Notes: a model not told the origin generated them from the sequence alone. A stretch of DNA of 64,000 nt from Drosophila pseudoobscura (GCF_009870125.1 NC_046683.1:66355869-66419868), one strand, 5' to 3'; shown: positions 30,143 to 42,661, counted from the first letter of the stretch. Numbers and translations are program-made.

Positions 30143-31102
30143 ATGGGGCAGACACTGTCGCAGCCGGTGACCACCAAGAACTCGGCCGAGTACGAGAACA
30201 GTCTCTTCCGCGTGGGATCCAGCAGCATGCAGGGCTGGCGCACTGAAATGGAGGACGCCGACACCATCATCCTCTCGCTGCCACAGGACCCCACAGCGTC
30301 CTTCTTCGGGGTGTACGATGGACATGGCGGTGCTTCAGTGGCCAAATATGTAAGTCTTCATCTGCACCAGTTCATTACCAAGCGACGGGAGTACTTTGAC
30401 AACGACGTGGAGCTGGCTTTGAGGCGCGGGTTCCTGGACCTTGACAAAGAGATCATGCAGAATGGATCCTGGCAGCAGCAGACAGCGGGCTCAACCGCTG
30501 TGGTAGTACTGATCAAGGAGCAGCGTCTCTACTGTGCCAATGCTGGGGACTCGCGGGCCATTGCCAGCATTAGGGGCAAGGTTCACGCCCTTTCCTGGGA
30601 CCACAAGCCACAACACGATTTGGAGACTAGCCGCATCCTAGCCGGCGGTGGTTTTATCGAGCTCAATCGCGTCAATGGCATTCTGGCCCTCTCTCGGGCC
30701 TTTGGCGACTGCATGTACAAGCGTAACATGTACATGCCACCGGAGCAGCAGATCGTCACCGCCTATCCCGATGTGGAGGTGGTCGACCTCACAGAGGACT
30801 GGGAGTTCGTGGTCCTCGCCTGCGATGGCATCTGGGATGTGATGTCCAATCAGGAGGTGTGTGACTTTGTGCGAAAGCGCCTCGCCGCGGGCATGACCCC
30901 GGAGTGCATTTGCGAGGAGCTTCTGAACAGCTGCCTGGCCACCGACTTCAACATTACCGAGGTTGGAGGCGACAACATGACTGCCATTCTGGTCTGCTTC
31001 CTACACAACAAGACGTTCGAGGATCTGGTGGTTCGCTGCGGCGGCCCCATTCAGAGACCCACCTTAATGGATTCTTCAAAATCCATATGGTCTGACATCT
31101 AA
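30143..31102 (+). CDS. PP2C-family (PPM) protein phosphatase, copy B
   Basis: Paralogue of copy A with the same length (319 residues) and the same start, MGQTLS, a predicted myristoylation signal. A 65-nt 5' UTR intron at 30072-30136 matches the one in copy A (GTGAGT donor, CTGAAG acceptor). All PPM motifs are intact: MEDAD, VYDGHGG, ANAGDSRA, WDHKP, ALSRAFGD, LACDGIWD and GGDNMTA, so an active enzyme is expected. Differences from copy A cluster in the first two thirds (for example QPVTTKNSAEYENS against KPVTTKNTVDCENS; SIRGKVH against SIGGKVR). The final third is nearly identical at the DNA level. It is transcribed in the same direction as copy A but has its own initiator and poly(A) signal, so it is probably expressed on its own. 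Confidence 0.93.
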   Translation: MGQTLSQPVTTKNSAEYENSLFRVGSSSMQGWRTEMEDADTIILSLPQDPTASFFGVYDGHGGASVAKYVSLHLHQFITKRREYFDNDVELALRRGFLDLDKEIMQNGSWQQQTAGSTAVVVLIKEQRLYCANAGDSRAIASIRGKVHALSWDHKPQHDLETSRILAGGGFIELNRVNGILALSRAFGDCMYKRNMYMPPEQQIVTAYPDVEVVDLTEDWEFVVLACDGIWDVMSNQEVCDFVRKRLAAGMTPECICEELLNSCLATDFNITEVGGDNMTAILVCFLHNKTFEDLVVRCGGPIQRPTLMDSSKSIWSDI

Positions 31103-31287
31103 GCACCTTTGGGAACCAAATTTTTAATTATTTGTTATTGTTTTTGAAGGCTTGGCAGCCGCATAGTTATTAACACTGGGGTGTGGTGGCATACACACGA
31201 CCATACACTTGGATCGAGTGTTTCGATCCGCAGCCCACAGTCCACACACTAATTGTATTCCAAATCTTCATGTTTCGTTAAAAATTT

Positions 31288-31293
31288 AATAAA
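31288..31293 (+). terminator. Poly(A) signal of PP2C copy B
   Basis: AATAAA about 185 bp after the stop, in the same context as in copy A. Confidence 0.6.
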
Positions 31294-31310
31294 ATGTTAA
31301 CATTAAACAG

Positions 31311-32746
31311 CAATCAACCACAAGAATTTGGATTCCACTACATTTTGAAGTTCTATCGTAAAATATTGAATAAATTGTTCAAATTATAGGATGGATATCT
31401 TTATCCATAGAAAAACTCTTGTTGTGTTCATTTCTCAGGGATCGTTGGATCTCTCGTTTAATTCGAATAAATGTGCAAATCTATAATACAATTTTAAGAT
31501 CTAGATATACGTGTATATGCGATAGATAGGGTGTATATGTTAAGTACGAATATATAATGTGTGTGCACCAAGGTATATGCAGGTGCACTCTATAGAGTAG
31601 GTGTATGTATGTACGATATCTTTGGTGCGATTAGCTGTAGGTTCGAGTCGTAGGTGGAGTTGGGTTGAGTATAGAAAATGCAGTGTGCTTCTCGTGTCCC
31701 TCTAAATATGCTCGACGATAACTACTCGTAATGTGTAAAGTGCTACAAAATAATATGCGATATGTGTATAGATCTATAGATCTATAGGTCTTCAGATGTA
31801 TAGATGTATAGCTAGGGGAAGGGGTGTGTGTCAGGGGCTAATTAGTGTTATAGTTATGTCAATTATTGCACCACATGCGGCCGTAAGAGTGCTTAAAATA
31901 AAGTGCCGCACACATGTGGAGGAGACCCACAAGATGTGCGCCGAATTTAAAGATAAAGACTAGATATCTCTCGTTTTGGACCGACTTCCGTGCGGGAAGC
32001 AGGAAGCCCCATCCTCAATGCCTTAAAGCGAAATGATTAATAAGGTTAACTATGTATACTTTTCAGTGTTTATGTGTGCGTGTGTGTCTATGTTGTATCT
32101 TGTAAAATCATAATTCTAAGTGAGAAGAAATGTGTGTGTGTGTGTATAAAATTAGCTTTGCTGTGGGTGTCGACGATCGCGTGAGCGGGGACGATCTCTG
32201 GATCTACATATATGCTGATCGAACGATCGACCGATCGACCGATCGATCGATCGTATTGTATGTGCTATCAAAAAAATACTGGTTACATTGGTGGTTTGTC
32301 GTTGTTCTTGGCAAGTCTCTAAAGAAGTCTCATTACAACTAAGTGAAGATCAAACGATCGCGGCCTTAGAGGGGCCATCGGATCGATCCCTGTCTAGATA
32401 TCTATATCGTGTGTATAACTTCCTCTGCTCCTCTTCCTTTGCGCTCTCTCTCTCTCTCTCGCTCTGTCTCGTTCTATTTTGGAGTGATCTGTCTCGTGGA
32501 TCAGCTAGTGCTCTCTCTTTGGAATCATCTACTCTCTAAATGGTACTTTAGCTCTTTTGCATTTTTGTTTTTTTATCACATATTCGTTGACTACAGTAAG
32601 AAAATGGCCTTGGACTTGGACTTGGACTCTGGGTGGTGCAGGGTGGGTGCTTTGTGGGGGTTTTGCTATCCTCGATTCTGAAGTTCTTTCGTTCTCTCTG
32701 GTGTCTTTTGCTTGGATATATTCTGTATGTGGTCCCTGCCCTGGGA
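31311..32746. other. Intergenic DNA and 3' UTR of the zinc-finger gene
   Basis: No coding frame is supported. The left part is TA-rich with short GATA/CTATA repeats and a (GATC)-rich stretch near 32215-32252. The right part, toward 32746, probably includes the 3' UTR of the minus-strand zinc-finger gene; its poly(A) site could not be placed with confidence. Confidence 0.5.
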
Positions 32747-34062
32747 CTATGCCACCATCGCATAGTTGCCCGTGAGTTCAAAGGGACTTGTCTTGGCCGA
32801 GTGCGTGAAGTTGTTCTTTGGCGAAAAGTCGACCGGCTGCTCCTGTGCCCCGGTGCCTGCCGCACCGCCCTCTGTGGGGGGCGGAGGGTTGGGTACGTGA
32901 TAGTGGTAGTGCAGCGGATGCATCGTTTGGTAGAGCACACTCGGATGGGCCAGAGCCGTCGGCTGGATCACATTGGTCCGCTTGAAGTGCTCGTTGTCGC
33001 CCAACGGGTAGGAGGAGGAAGAGCTCTGGTATGCCAGTGCCGCCTGCCGCCGCTCCTTCTCTTTCTGCAGCAGCTTATTGGCCAGCGTCGACTTGGCCGA
33101 GTCCGGAGGGGCGGTCGTTGTCACCGTCGAGGGGGAGCCCGAAGTCGAGCCCGAACTGGAGCCACAGCTGGAGCCGCCCTCCTGCTGCCGCTTGGGCGAT
33201 GCAGGGGGTCGCCCTGTGCCACTGCCGCTGCCGCTGCCACCGCCGCTGCTGCGGTTCTTCATGCAGGAGGACTCCTCGTGCTTGTACAGATACGATTTCA
33301 GGGCGAAGGCCTTGCCGCAGCGGGAGCACGAGTGCGGCTTGGTGTTCGAGTGCGTCTGGATGTGGGCCCGAAGGTTGGACTTGTCCGCAAAGGCCTTGCT
33401 GCAGACGCTGCACTTGAAGGGCTTCTCCCCGGTGTGGGTGCGGATGTGGCCCTGCAGCAGCCAGGGGCGGGAGAAGCACTTGCCGCAGTGGTGGCACTCG
33501 CAGCCCTGGCTGTGGGTGCGCACGTGCATCGAGTAGGCGGGCATCGACACGTACACCTTCTCGCAGAAGGGGCAATGGCGTGCCTTCTTGTCCATAATTG
33601 ACCTTCGAAAGGATTCAAGATTAGTTTGGGTTCTCTTTTGAGATCTTTTGGGTTCTCTGTCGTGCCCTACCTATGGGTTTGTCTATGGCGCGCCAGATTC
33701 GAGGATGTGGAATACTTCTTGCCGCACTCGGGACAGATGTGCTCGTCCTCCGTGGCCTGCTCCTGATGATCGTGCCGCTCCTGCTCCTGGGGCTCCCCGG
33801 ATTGGTGGCTGTGGCTGCTGTGGCTGCTGCTGCTGCTGCTGGTGCAGGAGTTCGAGTCGGAGATGGTGCAGCGCCGCAGTTTCCTGCGATCGAACACCTT
33901 GTGGCTGTAGTAATTGGAGTCATCGTCCGACGAACAGGCATAGAAGTGGGGCTTAACCTCGCCGTCCGTGATCAAGGGACCCGCTGCCAGCGTGACCTCC
34001 GCCAGCTGTGTGAGATTGTACAGCTCCTCGGGTATGGGAGTGGCCTGCTGGTCCTTCGTCAT
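32747..34062 (-). CDS. Scratch/Snail-superfamily zinc-finger transcription factor (Kahuli-like)
   Basis: Nuclear DNA-binding repressor family. Two coding exons: 34062-33671 and 33602-32747, with a 68-nt intron (GTAGGG donor, CGAAG acceptor) that splits finger 1 from finger 2; 415 residues. There are five zinc fingers: [10 protein letters not shown] (C2H2), [45 protein letters not shown], and a last one of C2HC type ending in SSC. The linker and the motifs [10 protein letters not shown] and FALKSYL are hallmarks of Scratch-type proteins. The N-terminal part has an acidic, Ser-rich stretch; the tail is Gly/Ser/Pro-rich with a short PVDFSP element. An acceptor at 34080-34079 lies just before the ATG and the frame stays open to it, so an upstream exon could add residues, such as a SNAG domain. 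In D. melanogaster the best candidates by position are Kah (CG17181) or CG12605; I cannot decide. Confidence 0.87.
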
Positions 34063-34078
34063 GACGATGAAATGGTGT

Positions 34079-37000
34079 CTGCAAAGAAACGAGGGAATTT
34101 CTATGATGAAATGGCAGTGGAAATCGAAATGGCACTGGCTAAGACGAGACGAGACAACCTGCTAAATGCGAACCACATGCGTCATTCCCACCCAATTGAC
34201 CAACGACAACGACAACGCGAGTGAGTGCTACAAACAAATACAAATACAAATACATATATACTTATGTCTGTGCAGATGTATCCGTGGAATCTATGGGAAA
34301 GACATTATAAATGTGTGGCATCCACAGACCGACCACGGGCAGATGCATCCATCACTCTCCTCCTATCAGAAACCCCCTTGGGCCATGGATCGCCCTCTCT
34401 CTCTGTCTCTCTGTACCGGTAAGCGCCATAATTCTTGTTTGTTTATTTGAAGATTCATCAATTTATAATTAAGGACGTGGACCGAGAGGCCACACGGCCA
34501 CGATGTGAGCCAAAGTCGTCTGCATCATCATCATCATCATCAGCATCAGCATCAGCGTCGTGCGAATGGGGATCGGAGGATCGGTGGATCGGGGGAATGG
34601 GCACTGAAGATGGGGTTGGTTGGCACACGGGGCGTATGATTAACGTCAGAGCATGGCCGGCATTGCATTCTGCTGGCACTTGTTGGCTCTACGGGTTCTA
34701 CGGCTCTACGTTTTTGTAGTTCTGCATCTTTGTATGTTTCATATATACGAATGGAGGGGGCTGGGGCTCTTCTTCTCTACTCGCATGTGATATAAATTTA
34801 TGTCGAAATGAATGCGCTTAATTTGTTCATGTTGTCGTGGCATTGATTAATCTCGCACGTAATTGGCGCAACACAGCGTCAGGTGGGCTCCCATCTATAA
34901 GGCAGGGTTCACTGTAGTCATAACCCAGATACTCATAGATCTCCGCCTCGATATCTTTGCGTGGAAAGGCCATCAATTCGTTGTGTATATCCATCCCATA
35001 GCACTTGATCATTTGTTTATCCATGGCGAAAGCTTTTCTCCTTTCAGCCACCACCGACTAATCGTCTAAATAATCATCGATTCATTCAATGAGCTCTGAA
35101 GACGAGGTCATGTGCAATAAAGCGGTTGCTTTGCTGCTTTTGCGGCGTTTTGTTTGCTTTTTCTATAGAACGCGCGTCTCAGGCCCCCTCCCAGGCCCCA
35201 GGCCCCAGCCCCGGGCCGCGTGATTTGAGGTAGTGGGGCGTGGGTGTGGGTGATTCTATGGCTAAACATCTGCCAAACCCCCAGCCCGCCAGACTTTTGC
35301 AACCTGTTGAGCATTCTTAGCTGCCAATTCGCTCGCGTTCATTTTTGCTTTTTTTGCCACCGCGGAGTACATCAAAATGTTGGCGGCAATTAAACAGAAT
35401 TCTCGCTGCGAAGGTGGTTTCCATGGAAAACCCCTTCAACGTGCCCCCCCTGGGGTGGGGTGTTGCGTTGTGCTCTGCGGTGTTGTGCGTGGGCCGGGCC
35501 AGACATCCCATAAGTTGTGTCTTGCCAATTTGCGGCCCATTTATTCATATATCCCTCTCCTCGTCCACACTCTTCCCAGGTGGTTGCCTGCCACCGACAC
35601 TCACACACACAAAGCACACAGCACATAGCACATATGTGTTTAGAATATTCTACCTAATCACGTCATTTTCTATACCCTCGATATTCCATCGAACACCGAA
35701 CGGTGTGCCACTCAAGAAATATGAATATGTGATTGGGGAGAACTTGTACGTTCGTGAACATTCCTCTTAAGAAATCGCCGAGGAACAGCTGACAAGTGCT
35801 GCTGCCTTCTTTCGGTCTTTGGTCTCTGGTCTCTAGTCTCTGGTCTCTGCTCTCCCCCTAAGCGATCTGTGGTCTGGTGGTCTGGTGGCCTGTGCCATAT
35901 TTTCGATGTCAGAATCGTTGATGTTGAGGCAAACGAAATGTCGCATGTTTCTGTGACAGGCCGTTAATTAATAATTCCTCGGGCAGCACCGTGCAGCGAT
36001 TGCAGATCGCAGATTGGTAATCGCAGATGACACGAGCAGGAAGTACACGGGGGGCACAGGCCCGGGCACGGACACGGACACGGACACTCCTTGCAATGAT
36101 GGGATCCCCAAAGATGTTCTTTGCACTCCAATTGAGTCACCATAATGCACCTCCCCCCTCCGCCCCCCACACACATTGACCCAGGCAATGCCGAAGAACA
36201 ACCGTGTGTTCCATTTCGTATGGTTTTTTCCATTCCCACCGATGCAGAAGAGATCTGCGCAAATCGAGGCGCACACTGCATGGCCTCTCCGTCCGTCTGT
36301 CCGTCTTTCCGTCTTTTTGTCTGTGGCCGTGTCTGTAGCCCCGTGTCCGTCCATTCATTGCCAATGGGAGGAAAGTTCAAAGTCCTGTTAATGTACACAA
36401 AAGCCAAAGAGAGAAATTCTGGACTGCAACAATGGTGCAGAGGCGTTCAACGAGGTGGAGGTGGCCTCAGTGGCCTTAACAACGCTGCTGATGGCGATGC
36501 TGATGCTGATGGTGGCCGTACGACGTACACGTCTCTTCCTCTTCTCCCATGGATCTCTATTAATAGACACCTTTCCTAGGGCCCACAGGGACCACAGATG
36601 GACAAGGGTTGAGAGACGTTGTGTTGCTCGGGAATATTGTAGTTTACATTTTAGTTCAAACTTGAAAATGCAAATGGATAATAAACAAATCTCAGCGCCA
36701 GTCTCTCTGGCACTGCCTCAAGAGTCAATGCCACACAGAGGACCGATCCGAGGATCCCATTCCCCTTCTTATTCCCATTCCCCCTCCAATCCCGCTGCGT
36801 TTCGACCGAATTGTTTGGATTGGAATACCAAGGGGGCAGGGAATGTTTATGCCAGAGGCGGTGGCGGCGGTGCTGGCGGCGTCGGGCCCTCATCAATCGT
36901 TGCCTCAAACTGCAGTTCTCGATGGATTGTTTACGGCGATATAAACAAGGAAAGGACACAAAGGATCGATCGCGACGAAGGAGGAAGCTCTAGAATCACC

Positions 37001-38373
37001 TGTAAATCATTTGCGATATTTCCCCCTATTTTATAGTACACCCCTGCATATATGTATAGCTTTCGACCAAATTAGTTGTTGTGGTTCCAAGATCTACGCA
37101 GTTCTCCCCCCGGTCTTGAACAACGCACTTTGCAGCCTCTAGACAATGGCATGATTACCAGATATCACCAGACACATATACCTATATGCACATATCTCTG
37201 TAGAATGGCACCCATTTCCCCGTTCTAAGCTGTCACTTCGCTTTTCTTTCTTTCTGGGCGAAAGAGACTTCATTTTTCAGAAGAAGAGCATCCCATCGGA
37301 TCGCGTCCGCAGAATTAGCGGCACAAGAGGCCGAACCCGAAGCAGCCCCATAGAAGCTCATTGCCAATGCAAACATTTCTCACGTAAATGTCAAAATATC
37401 AAAAGAAATAATAATATTAATTTAACAAGTGTGGTCGTTTCGTATCGTATGGGTAGATCGTATCGTATCGTATAGGATCGGAATGGGTTGGGATGGGATG
37501 GGATGGGATGGGATGGACAGTGGGAAGGGGTCTGCGCACTGCCAGTCTTTTGACTGTTTTGCATTCACGCGAATCTTTTGGCCCAATTTGCCAAACAGAT
37601 TTTTGTCTTCGATTTGGGGTGTCTCTGTTTCCTGGCGAAAAATTATAGTTATGTTATGCATTCTCTCGCCGAATGGTATTGTGTAATCCAAAAGGTGCAA
37701 AAACAAAGAAAGAAAAAACACGGGGGAAAATGCTACACATCTATTAGAAGAAGGCCCCCTGCCTCGAAGGGGCTTTCACTTTCTTTCTACCAAAAAGTAA
37801 TCGTAATTTTTTGCCAACTCACCCCACACGCAGTTTTTTCGAATAGATCGGGTGGGATCTCTGGGAAGCAGATTCTGCTTCTCGTCTCGTCTCTTGTCCC
37901 TCGTCTTTCGGTGTCTCTCGTCGGCGGTGGTTATAGGTGGCTGATGATTCAGATGTCGATGCCAAATCAATAATATATTACACACAGACACAGATATCGG
38001 AATCCGTGTTCACATACGACTATATAGCGACACGCGTTTCACTGTTCCTCTCGTTCTTCTCGAGATTTTCACGAATTTCAAATTTCATCACAAGCCAAGT
38101 GTTCGCTCGGATTTGTGTGTGTGAGGCGGCGTGTGGTGTGTGGTATGGAGGGTGCTCTGGTGTTCTGGTGCTCTGGTGGGAGGGTGCTGATCGATCGATG
38201 CTCTGAAGCTCGATGATCCTCGCCAAGTGTCAAAGCTATCGAACGGTTGAACAAACGGTACAAACGGTACAGACGGTGCAGACGGTACTGGCAGTCCGCT
38301 GTCCAAAAAAAAAGGCGATCGCAACGCAACGAGATCCCAGGAAGAACTGAATCTTCAACGGAACACCACTTAC
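34079..38373 (-). other. Putative first intron of the zinc-finger gene
   Basis: If the distal 5' exon at 38.4 kb is real, this 4.3 kb is an intron on the minus strand. It contains the 65-codon open frame at 34827-35024, a short GGGAT repeat at about 37489-37515 and no other supported gene. Confidence 0.3.
34827..35024 (-). CDS. Small hypothetical protein, 65 residues
   Basis: A single-exon minus-strand frame, ATG at 35024, stop TGA at 34827. The protein is of balanced composition, not low complexity. It is acidic in the middle (KDIEAEIYEYLGYDYSEP) and basic toward the end (VLRQLRARLINA). An in-frame stop lies a few codons upstream of the ATG, so this is the full frame unless spliced. No family is recognised and no signal peptide or membrane segment is seen. 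It lies about 0.8 kb upstream of the zinc-finger coding region on the same strand, in what may be that gene's intron. It could be a genuine small gene, a nested gene or an exon of a larger transcript. Confidence 0.4.
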   Translation of the reverse strand: MDKQMIKCYGMDIHNELMAFPRKDIEAEIYEYLGYDYSEPCLIDGSPPDAVLRQLRARLINATTT

Positions 38374-38836
38374 AGTTTTTACATCGTGATCGTGTGCCGT
38401 ACGATCCGAGGGAGACGTGGACGACAGCCAGCAGCTGTTCGCCGCCGCCGCCACCGCCGCTGCCGCCACCCGAGGATCGTCGGAGTGCAGAGAGAACTCG
38501 GGGAGAACGACGCTCGGATCGGCAGAGGAGAGATCGGAGAAGATCGGAACAAGTGTGTGCGGTGTGCGGTTTATAAATAAATCGAAAATACGAGTAATGT
38601 TTTCCTTATGCCTCCTCTCCTCTGCTCTCTTTGCTCTCTACGGCTCTGGCTCTGGCTCTGGCTCCGGCACGGGACGGCACCTCTCCCACTGATTGCTGAA
38701 AATGGAAAAACTGTTTTATTTTTTTTTTTAAGTGCAGGGCAGGCAGCAGGACCACTGCGCAGAATTATCTTCCTAACCAGTGTCAAAATACTCATAGAGT
38801 GTGTGTCTTTCCCTTTGGCGGCAGCCCCCATGCTGA

Positions 38837-38867
<31 letters not shown>

Positions 38868-41800
38868 ATGGCTTCGTGGTTGGGCAGTTTTTACGCTGTT
38901 GCCGGCTCCTCGGCTTTTCCTCTCTTGTTTTTTCCGTGTGACGCAGTGAAATGCAATTTGGCATTTGTTTGTGCTTTCGGCGGGCATCCAAAATAGATTC
39001 CGCTCACCTGTACCCCATTCCACCCACCCCCTAACCACTCCCTCTGCCATTCTCGCTCTCTTATTCTGTTATTCCATCCCTCCCCCTGGCTGGCCTTTGA
39101 AGGAAAACGAATTCCACACAGGTGTTGTCGCCTGTTCTGTGCCTCTCTTCTTCTCTTCTCTGTCTCTGTCTCTGTCTCTCCCTCTCTCTCTCTCTGTCTC
39201 TCTTTCGCTGTCGGCTTTTCCGGCGTAATGAACTTAATGTCGCCCCGTCAGGTGGTGGGAGGTAGGGGTCGGGGCTTGGGTTGGGGTTGGGGTTGGGTAT
39301 TGGTTCGGATATATTTATGGTTGGTATATTTTCTATATTCTATATTCGATATGATTTATGTGTGTGCTTCGGGGACTTTTGGTTCTGGTTTAAATTGGTT
39401 TTTGATGTTGGACAAAAGATTTACAGATCAGACCATCCCATCCCCATTCTCATCCCCTTTGCAGTGCGTTTTTTCGCACTTCTTTTGGGATTTTCACACT
39501 TCACAAGTTGCAGCCCACGCACCGATCGAAAGACAAAGGAAATCCCAGCAGCTGAGGCAGCAGCAGCACACCAAGGGTGTGGCAGGGAAAGACAACGGGG
39601 GAGGCAGGAGAATGGATGATGTCTGGCGCCAACATGGAAATGCAATTTGAATGGCAATGGTAAGGTCAAGATGGGCCAGTGCCATGCATCAGAGAGAAAG
39701 CTTTGGACCAAGGAAATGCCACTGGGTAGGGGGATGGGATGGTATGGGGGGGTGGGAGGTAGACCAATGTGTGACATGTGCTAAAGACACTTTGTGGCAG
39801 CAGCGTCGACTTTAATCACGGCAATTAATAAGAGAAGAAAGGCCGCGACAGGCGGAGAAAGAGAGAGAAAGAGAAACAGAGACTGGGACAAAGGAAGGAA
39901 GTGTCCCATACCACGAGTATAGAACCCCCCTCCCCATCTCCATCCCCATCCAAGATTCAACCTCAGGGAAGATCTGATCAGCAGCCCCCATCAGACAAGA
40001 ACTAAGCCCCGAGACAGGCGAGGCCTCACCCAGAGCGAGAGACCATTCTGGAGACCGACGACGACGACGACGTCGACTGGCGGCCATAAATCTATTTTCG
40101 TCCTGATTCCAGCCAGGCCACCGTCACCTCCCACCGCTACCCGGCCGTGGCTTTGGCTCTGGCTATGGCACCACTCTACTCCACTCCACTCCACTCTCTC
40201 CTCACTTGCTGCGCAATTGCATCGTCCCGTCCGTCCGATCTCCCATGCGGCAAGGCAGCTCCATCTTCCCGTCTGTGCTCCGTTTATTAAGTGCCCCTGG
40301 ATCTTTATTTTTAACTGTTTCTCTGCTGCTGTTTCTGTTGCTGTTGCTGTTGCTGCGGCATCGCATCGCATTGGGTGGATCGTTTCTTTGCGTAGGTAAA
40401 ATGCAACCAGGGTACAAGTACAAGTACAAGTACAAGTATTTGGCCACCATTCTCAGCCCCATTCCCATTCCCACTCCCATCCCGATTCCCTTCCCATTCC
40501 CACATCGAAGAATCGACAACCACATCCGTAAATTCCAGACGGACGGGAGGTTCTCCAATTATTTACACAGATAATAAATAAGGCGGAATCAGCGTTAATG
40601 CGAAATTCAACAGCCAGGCGAAATGAAGAAAGAAAAGAGGGAAATCTTCTGCATGCACGCACGGGTATATATTTTTCTCCCCAACAATTTCTTCGTTTGT
40701 TGTTTTGTGAATAATTTTATAATTGATTGTTAATTGAAGCCTGATGATCATGTTGCGGTTCCATAAATTCAACGATAATCTGAGAAATCTGTGAATTCGG
40801 GAATTCGGAAATTCGGGAATTGTGCCACGAGCCAACGACTCGACTCCACTTGAGTGGAGACCTCAGATCTCAGATCTCTTGCGATTACTCGAGTGGCGAG
40901 ACGAGACGAGGCGGCTATGGCTATAACTTATATCGCAACGTGCGACTTCATCACCCAATTCTCCCAATTCAATGCAGCATCCTGTTTACAGGAATTCCAT
41001 TCCTTTGACTCGCACAAGTCTCAAGGGTTAAGGCGGATGGATGAATGGTTGGATGGATGGATCTCTCTCTCTCTCTCTTTCGTACTGGAGGGGCAGCACC
41101 TGACACGGCTGCCCCTGCCAGGCCGGATATGTGTGTAATTCCTGTGCGAGGAATCAGAGCTGCTGCTGTTGCTGCTGCTGCTGCAGAGTTGCAGCTGAAG
41201 TTTGGATCGTGCCGCGGCGTGCAGCAAGATCATAAAGTTCTATTTATACAGAGGCTGACAACAACCGACGGATGGACGGTTGGACGGCTGGACGGATGGG
41301 GGAACTAGCACCGACTCTCTGCTGATTCTGATTCTCATTCCGAATCGGATTCGGATTAGGGGAGTTGCGGATGCATGGAGAGCAAAGCGCACAGGCGACG
41401 ACGAGCGCACACTCACGTAGGGGAGGTTCAAACTCCAAACTGCATATCCAAATCCAAGTCCACGGCGCTGCTAAATTTGAACTTTTGAAGAGCAAGTGAA
41501 GCGGCTACCGATTCGATTCCGTAGGTGGCTGCCACTTGGCAAGGGCCTGCCTGGTTGAGGAGGGTGCGGAGGGGTGGAGAGGTAGAGAGGTGGTGGGTGC
41601 GTGGCATGTGCCTCAAGTGGCGGCAGTGGCTGTTTATTGACGGCCCGGAGCTCGAGTGAAGAGTGCAATGGAAGCGAAACATCAACCGTGTCAAAATTCA
41701 AAGAAACAAAAGCGGAAATGTTGTTGTTTTCTTTATTTTTAACAGCGGAAAACATGAGGAAAACTAAAACAGAAATCATCACTTGGATGGTAATGGAAAA

Positions 41801-42040
41801 CTTGCTTTGGTCAATGAACTTTCCCATCTATAATTGGCCATGTCAGCGAATTGAAGAGTTATTAACCTGCAGAACTTGTACATACTATCATAATAAATAC
41901 TACAGGTAACAATTTGTTGACCAGAATCTACCTTTTTTCTCTTAATTATTCATTTTAATTTTACAATTGCCTAAATTAATAAAAATAATTGTTCTAATAT
42001 TCTTTCAGTTTGCGTTTAAATAATTTGATTTTGCGCCTAA
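35025..42040. other. Intergenic DNA, no coding gene supported
   Basis: Frames in this 7 kb are short or driven by microsatellites: a hexamer (GTACAA)n at 40412-40438, ACTCC repeats near 40185, CT tracts near 38839-38868 and 39165-39205. The patch at 38100-38600 is GC-rich and may be a promoter and first exon (listed separately). Nothing else looks like a gene. Confidence 0.55.
38374..38560 (-). promoter_or_regulatory. Possible distal 5' UTR exon of the zinc-finger gene
   Basis: A minus-strand consensus donor (AAAACT followed by GTAAGT) ends a GC-rich segment at 38374. The reading frame through it does not join in frame to the acceptor at 34079 (it would hit a stop), so only a 5' UTR role is consistent. 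The 5' edge is not visible; the given limit is a guess. Confidence 0.3.
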
Positions 42041-42043
42041 GGT

Positions 42044-42141
42044 AATCGATACACGTTGTGCAATCGATAGTTACCATTTTTCATTGGTATATTTCTGAGG
42101 GTCAGACGGTATATCTTATCGCTAAGTCCGAGGTCACACTG
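42044..42141 (+). promoter_or_regulatory. Orphan housekeeping-promoter module (copy 1)
   Basis: Contains two DREF-type sites ATCGATA (42045-42051, 42063-42069), a motif-6-like TTGGTATATTT (42084-42094) and a motif-1 / M1BP element GGTCACACTG (42132-42141). These elements are established core-promoter motifs of Drosophila housekeeping genes. The last 55 bp are about 85% identical to the MED14 promoter 754 bp downstream. No open frame follows it. Confidence 0.55.
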
Positions 42142-42224
42142 ATTTAAATGCCACCATGTCTACTTAACTCACACACCTTTGCTTAAACCTTATTTTATAA
42201 GCACTGCAATAAAGATGAAAACTT

Positions 42225-42325
42225 AAAATTAGCTAGTCATGTAGAAAATAGATTCATCAATCGTATAAAACTATGTGGGCATTACTAAATGTTCTATATA
42301 GCTCATAATATTCGACGGAACATCA
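42225..42325 (+). repeat. Ancient repeat R, copy 1
   Basis: Shares a scattered but clear similarity with 42662-42762, around the blocks GTAGAAAATAGATTCAT, ATAAAACTAT and TAATATTC-ACGGAA. Both copies are in the same orientation and lie between the two promoter modules. It may be part of a local duplication or an old mobile element. Confidence 0.5.
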
Positions 42326-42661
42326 AATTTTAGCAATATGGTTTCCAATACTTGACGGAGAACGATTAACCTATTATAAGCCAAAAGGGTATTTAAATTT
42401 TCCACCAAAAATAATGAAAGTTGAATAATGTTAGCGCAGTTCAGGTGAAAGATAAAGTGGGTTTTTTTTTAAGTTCAGAGGAAAGATGGCATGAATCTAC
42501 AAGAAGAATTCACAATCTGTAATATATTCCGCCATATACCTCAAGTAGTTTAACTATTTAAATAGAGGGGGCTTTAGTGGGCTAAGAACGGTTGTTCATC
42601 TCACGAGACTCTATATTGTTGTTGAGGGACCAAAATTGCGGCAAAAAACATCAAAGTCAAG

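Larger units (their letters stand above)
29920..31310 (+). repeat. Tandem duplication unit, PP2C copy B
   Basis: Second copy of the unit at 27240-28640, in direct orientation. It differs by a short (ACCAG)n expansion in the 5' UTR near 29959-29983, by scattered substitutions in the first two thirds of the gene, and by small deletions in the 3' UTR. The last third of the coding region is almost identical between copies. Confidence 0.85.

Noticed and set aside
36455-37036. 193-codon + strand frame
   Set aside because: Only the middle part has ordinary composition; no splice signals or family fit, and a chance frame in GC-balanced DNA is the simpler reading.
38236-38570. Long open minus-strand frame through the GC-rich patch at 38.4 kb
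   Set aside because: It looked like a coding exon ending in a strong donor, but it has no ATG and joins out of frame to the zinc-finger exon, so only a 5' UTR role was kept.
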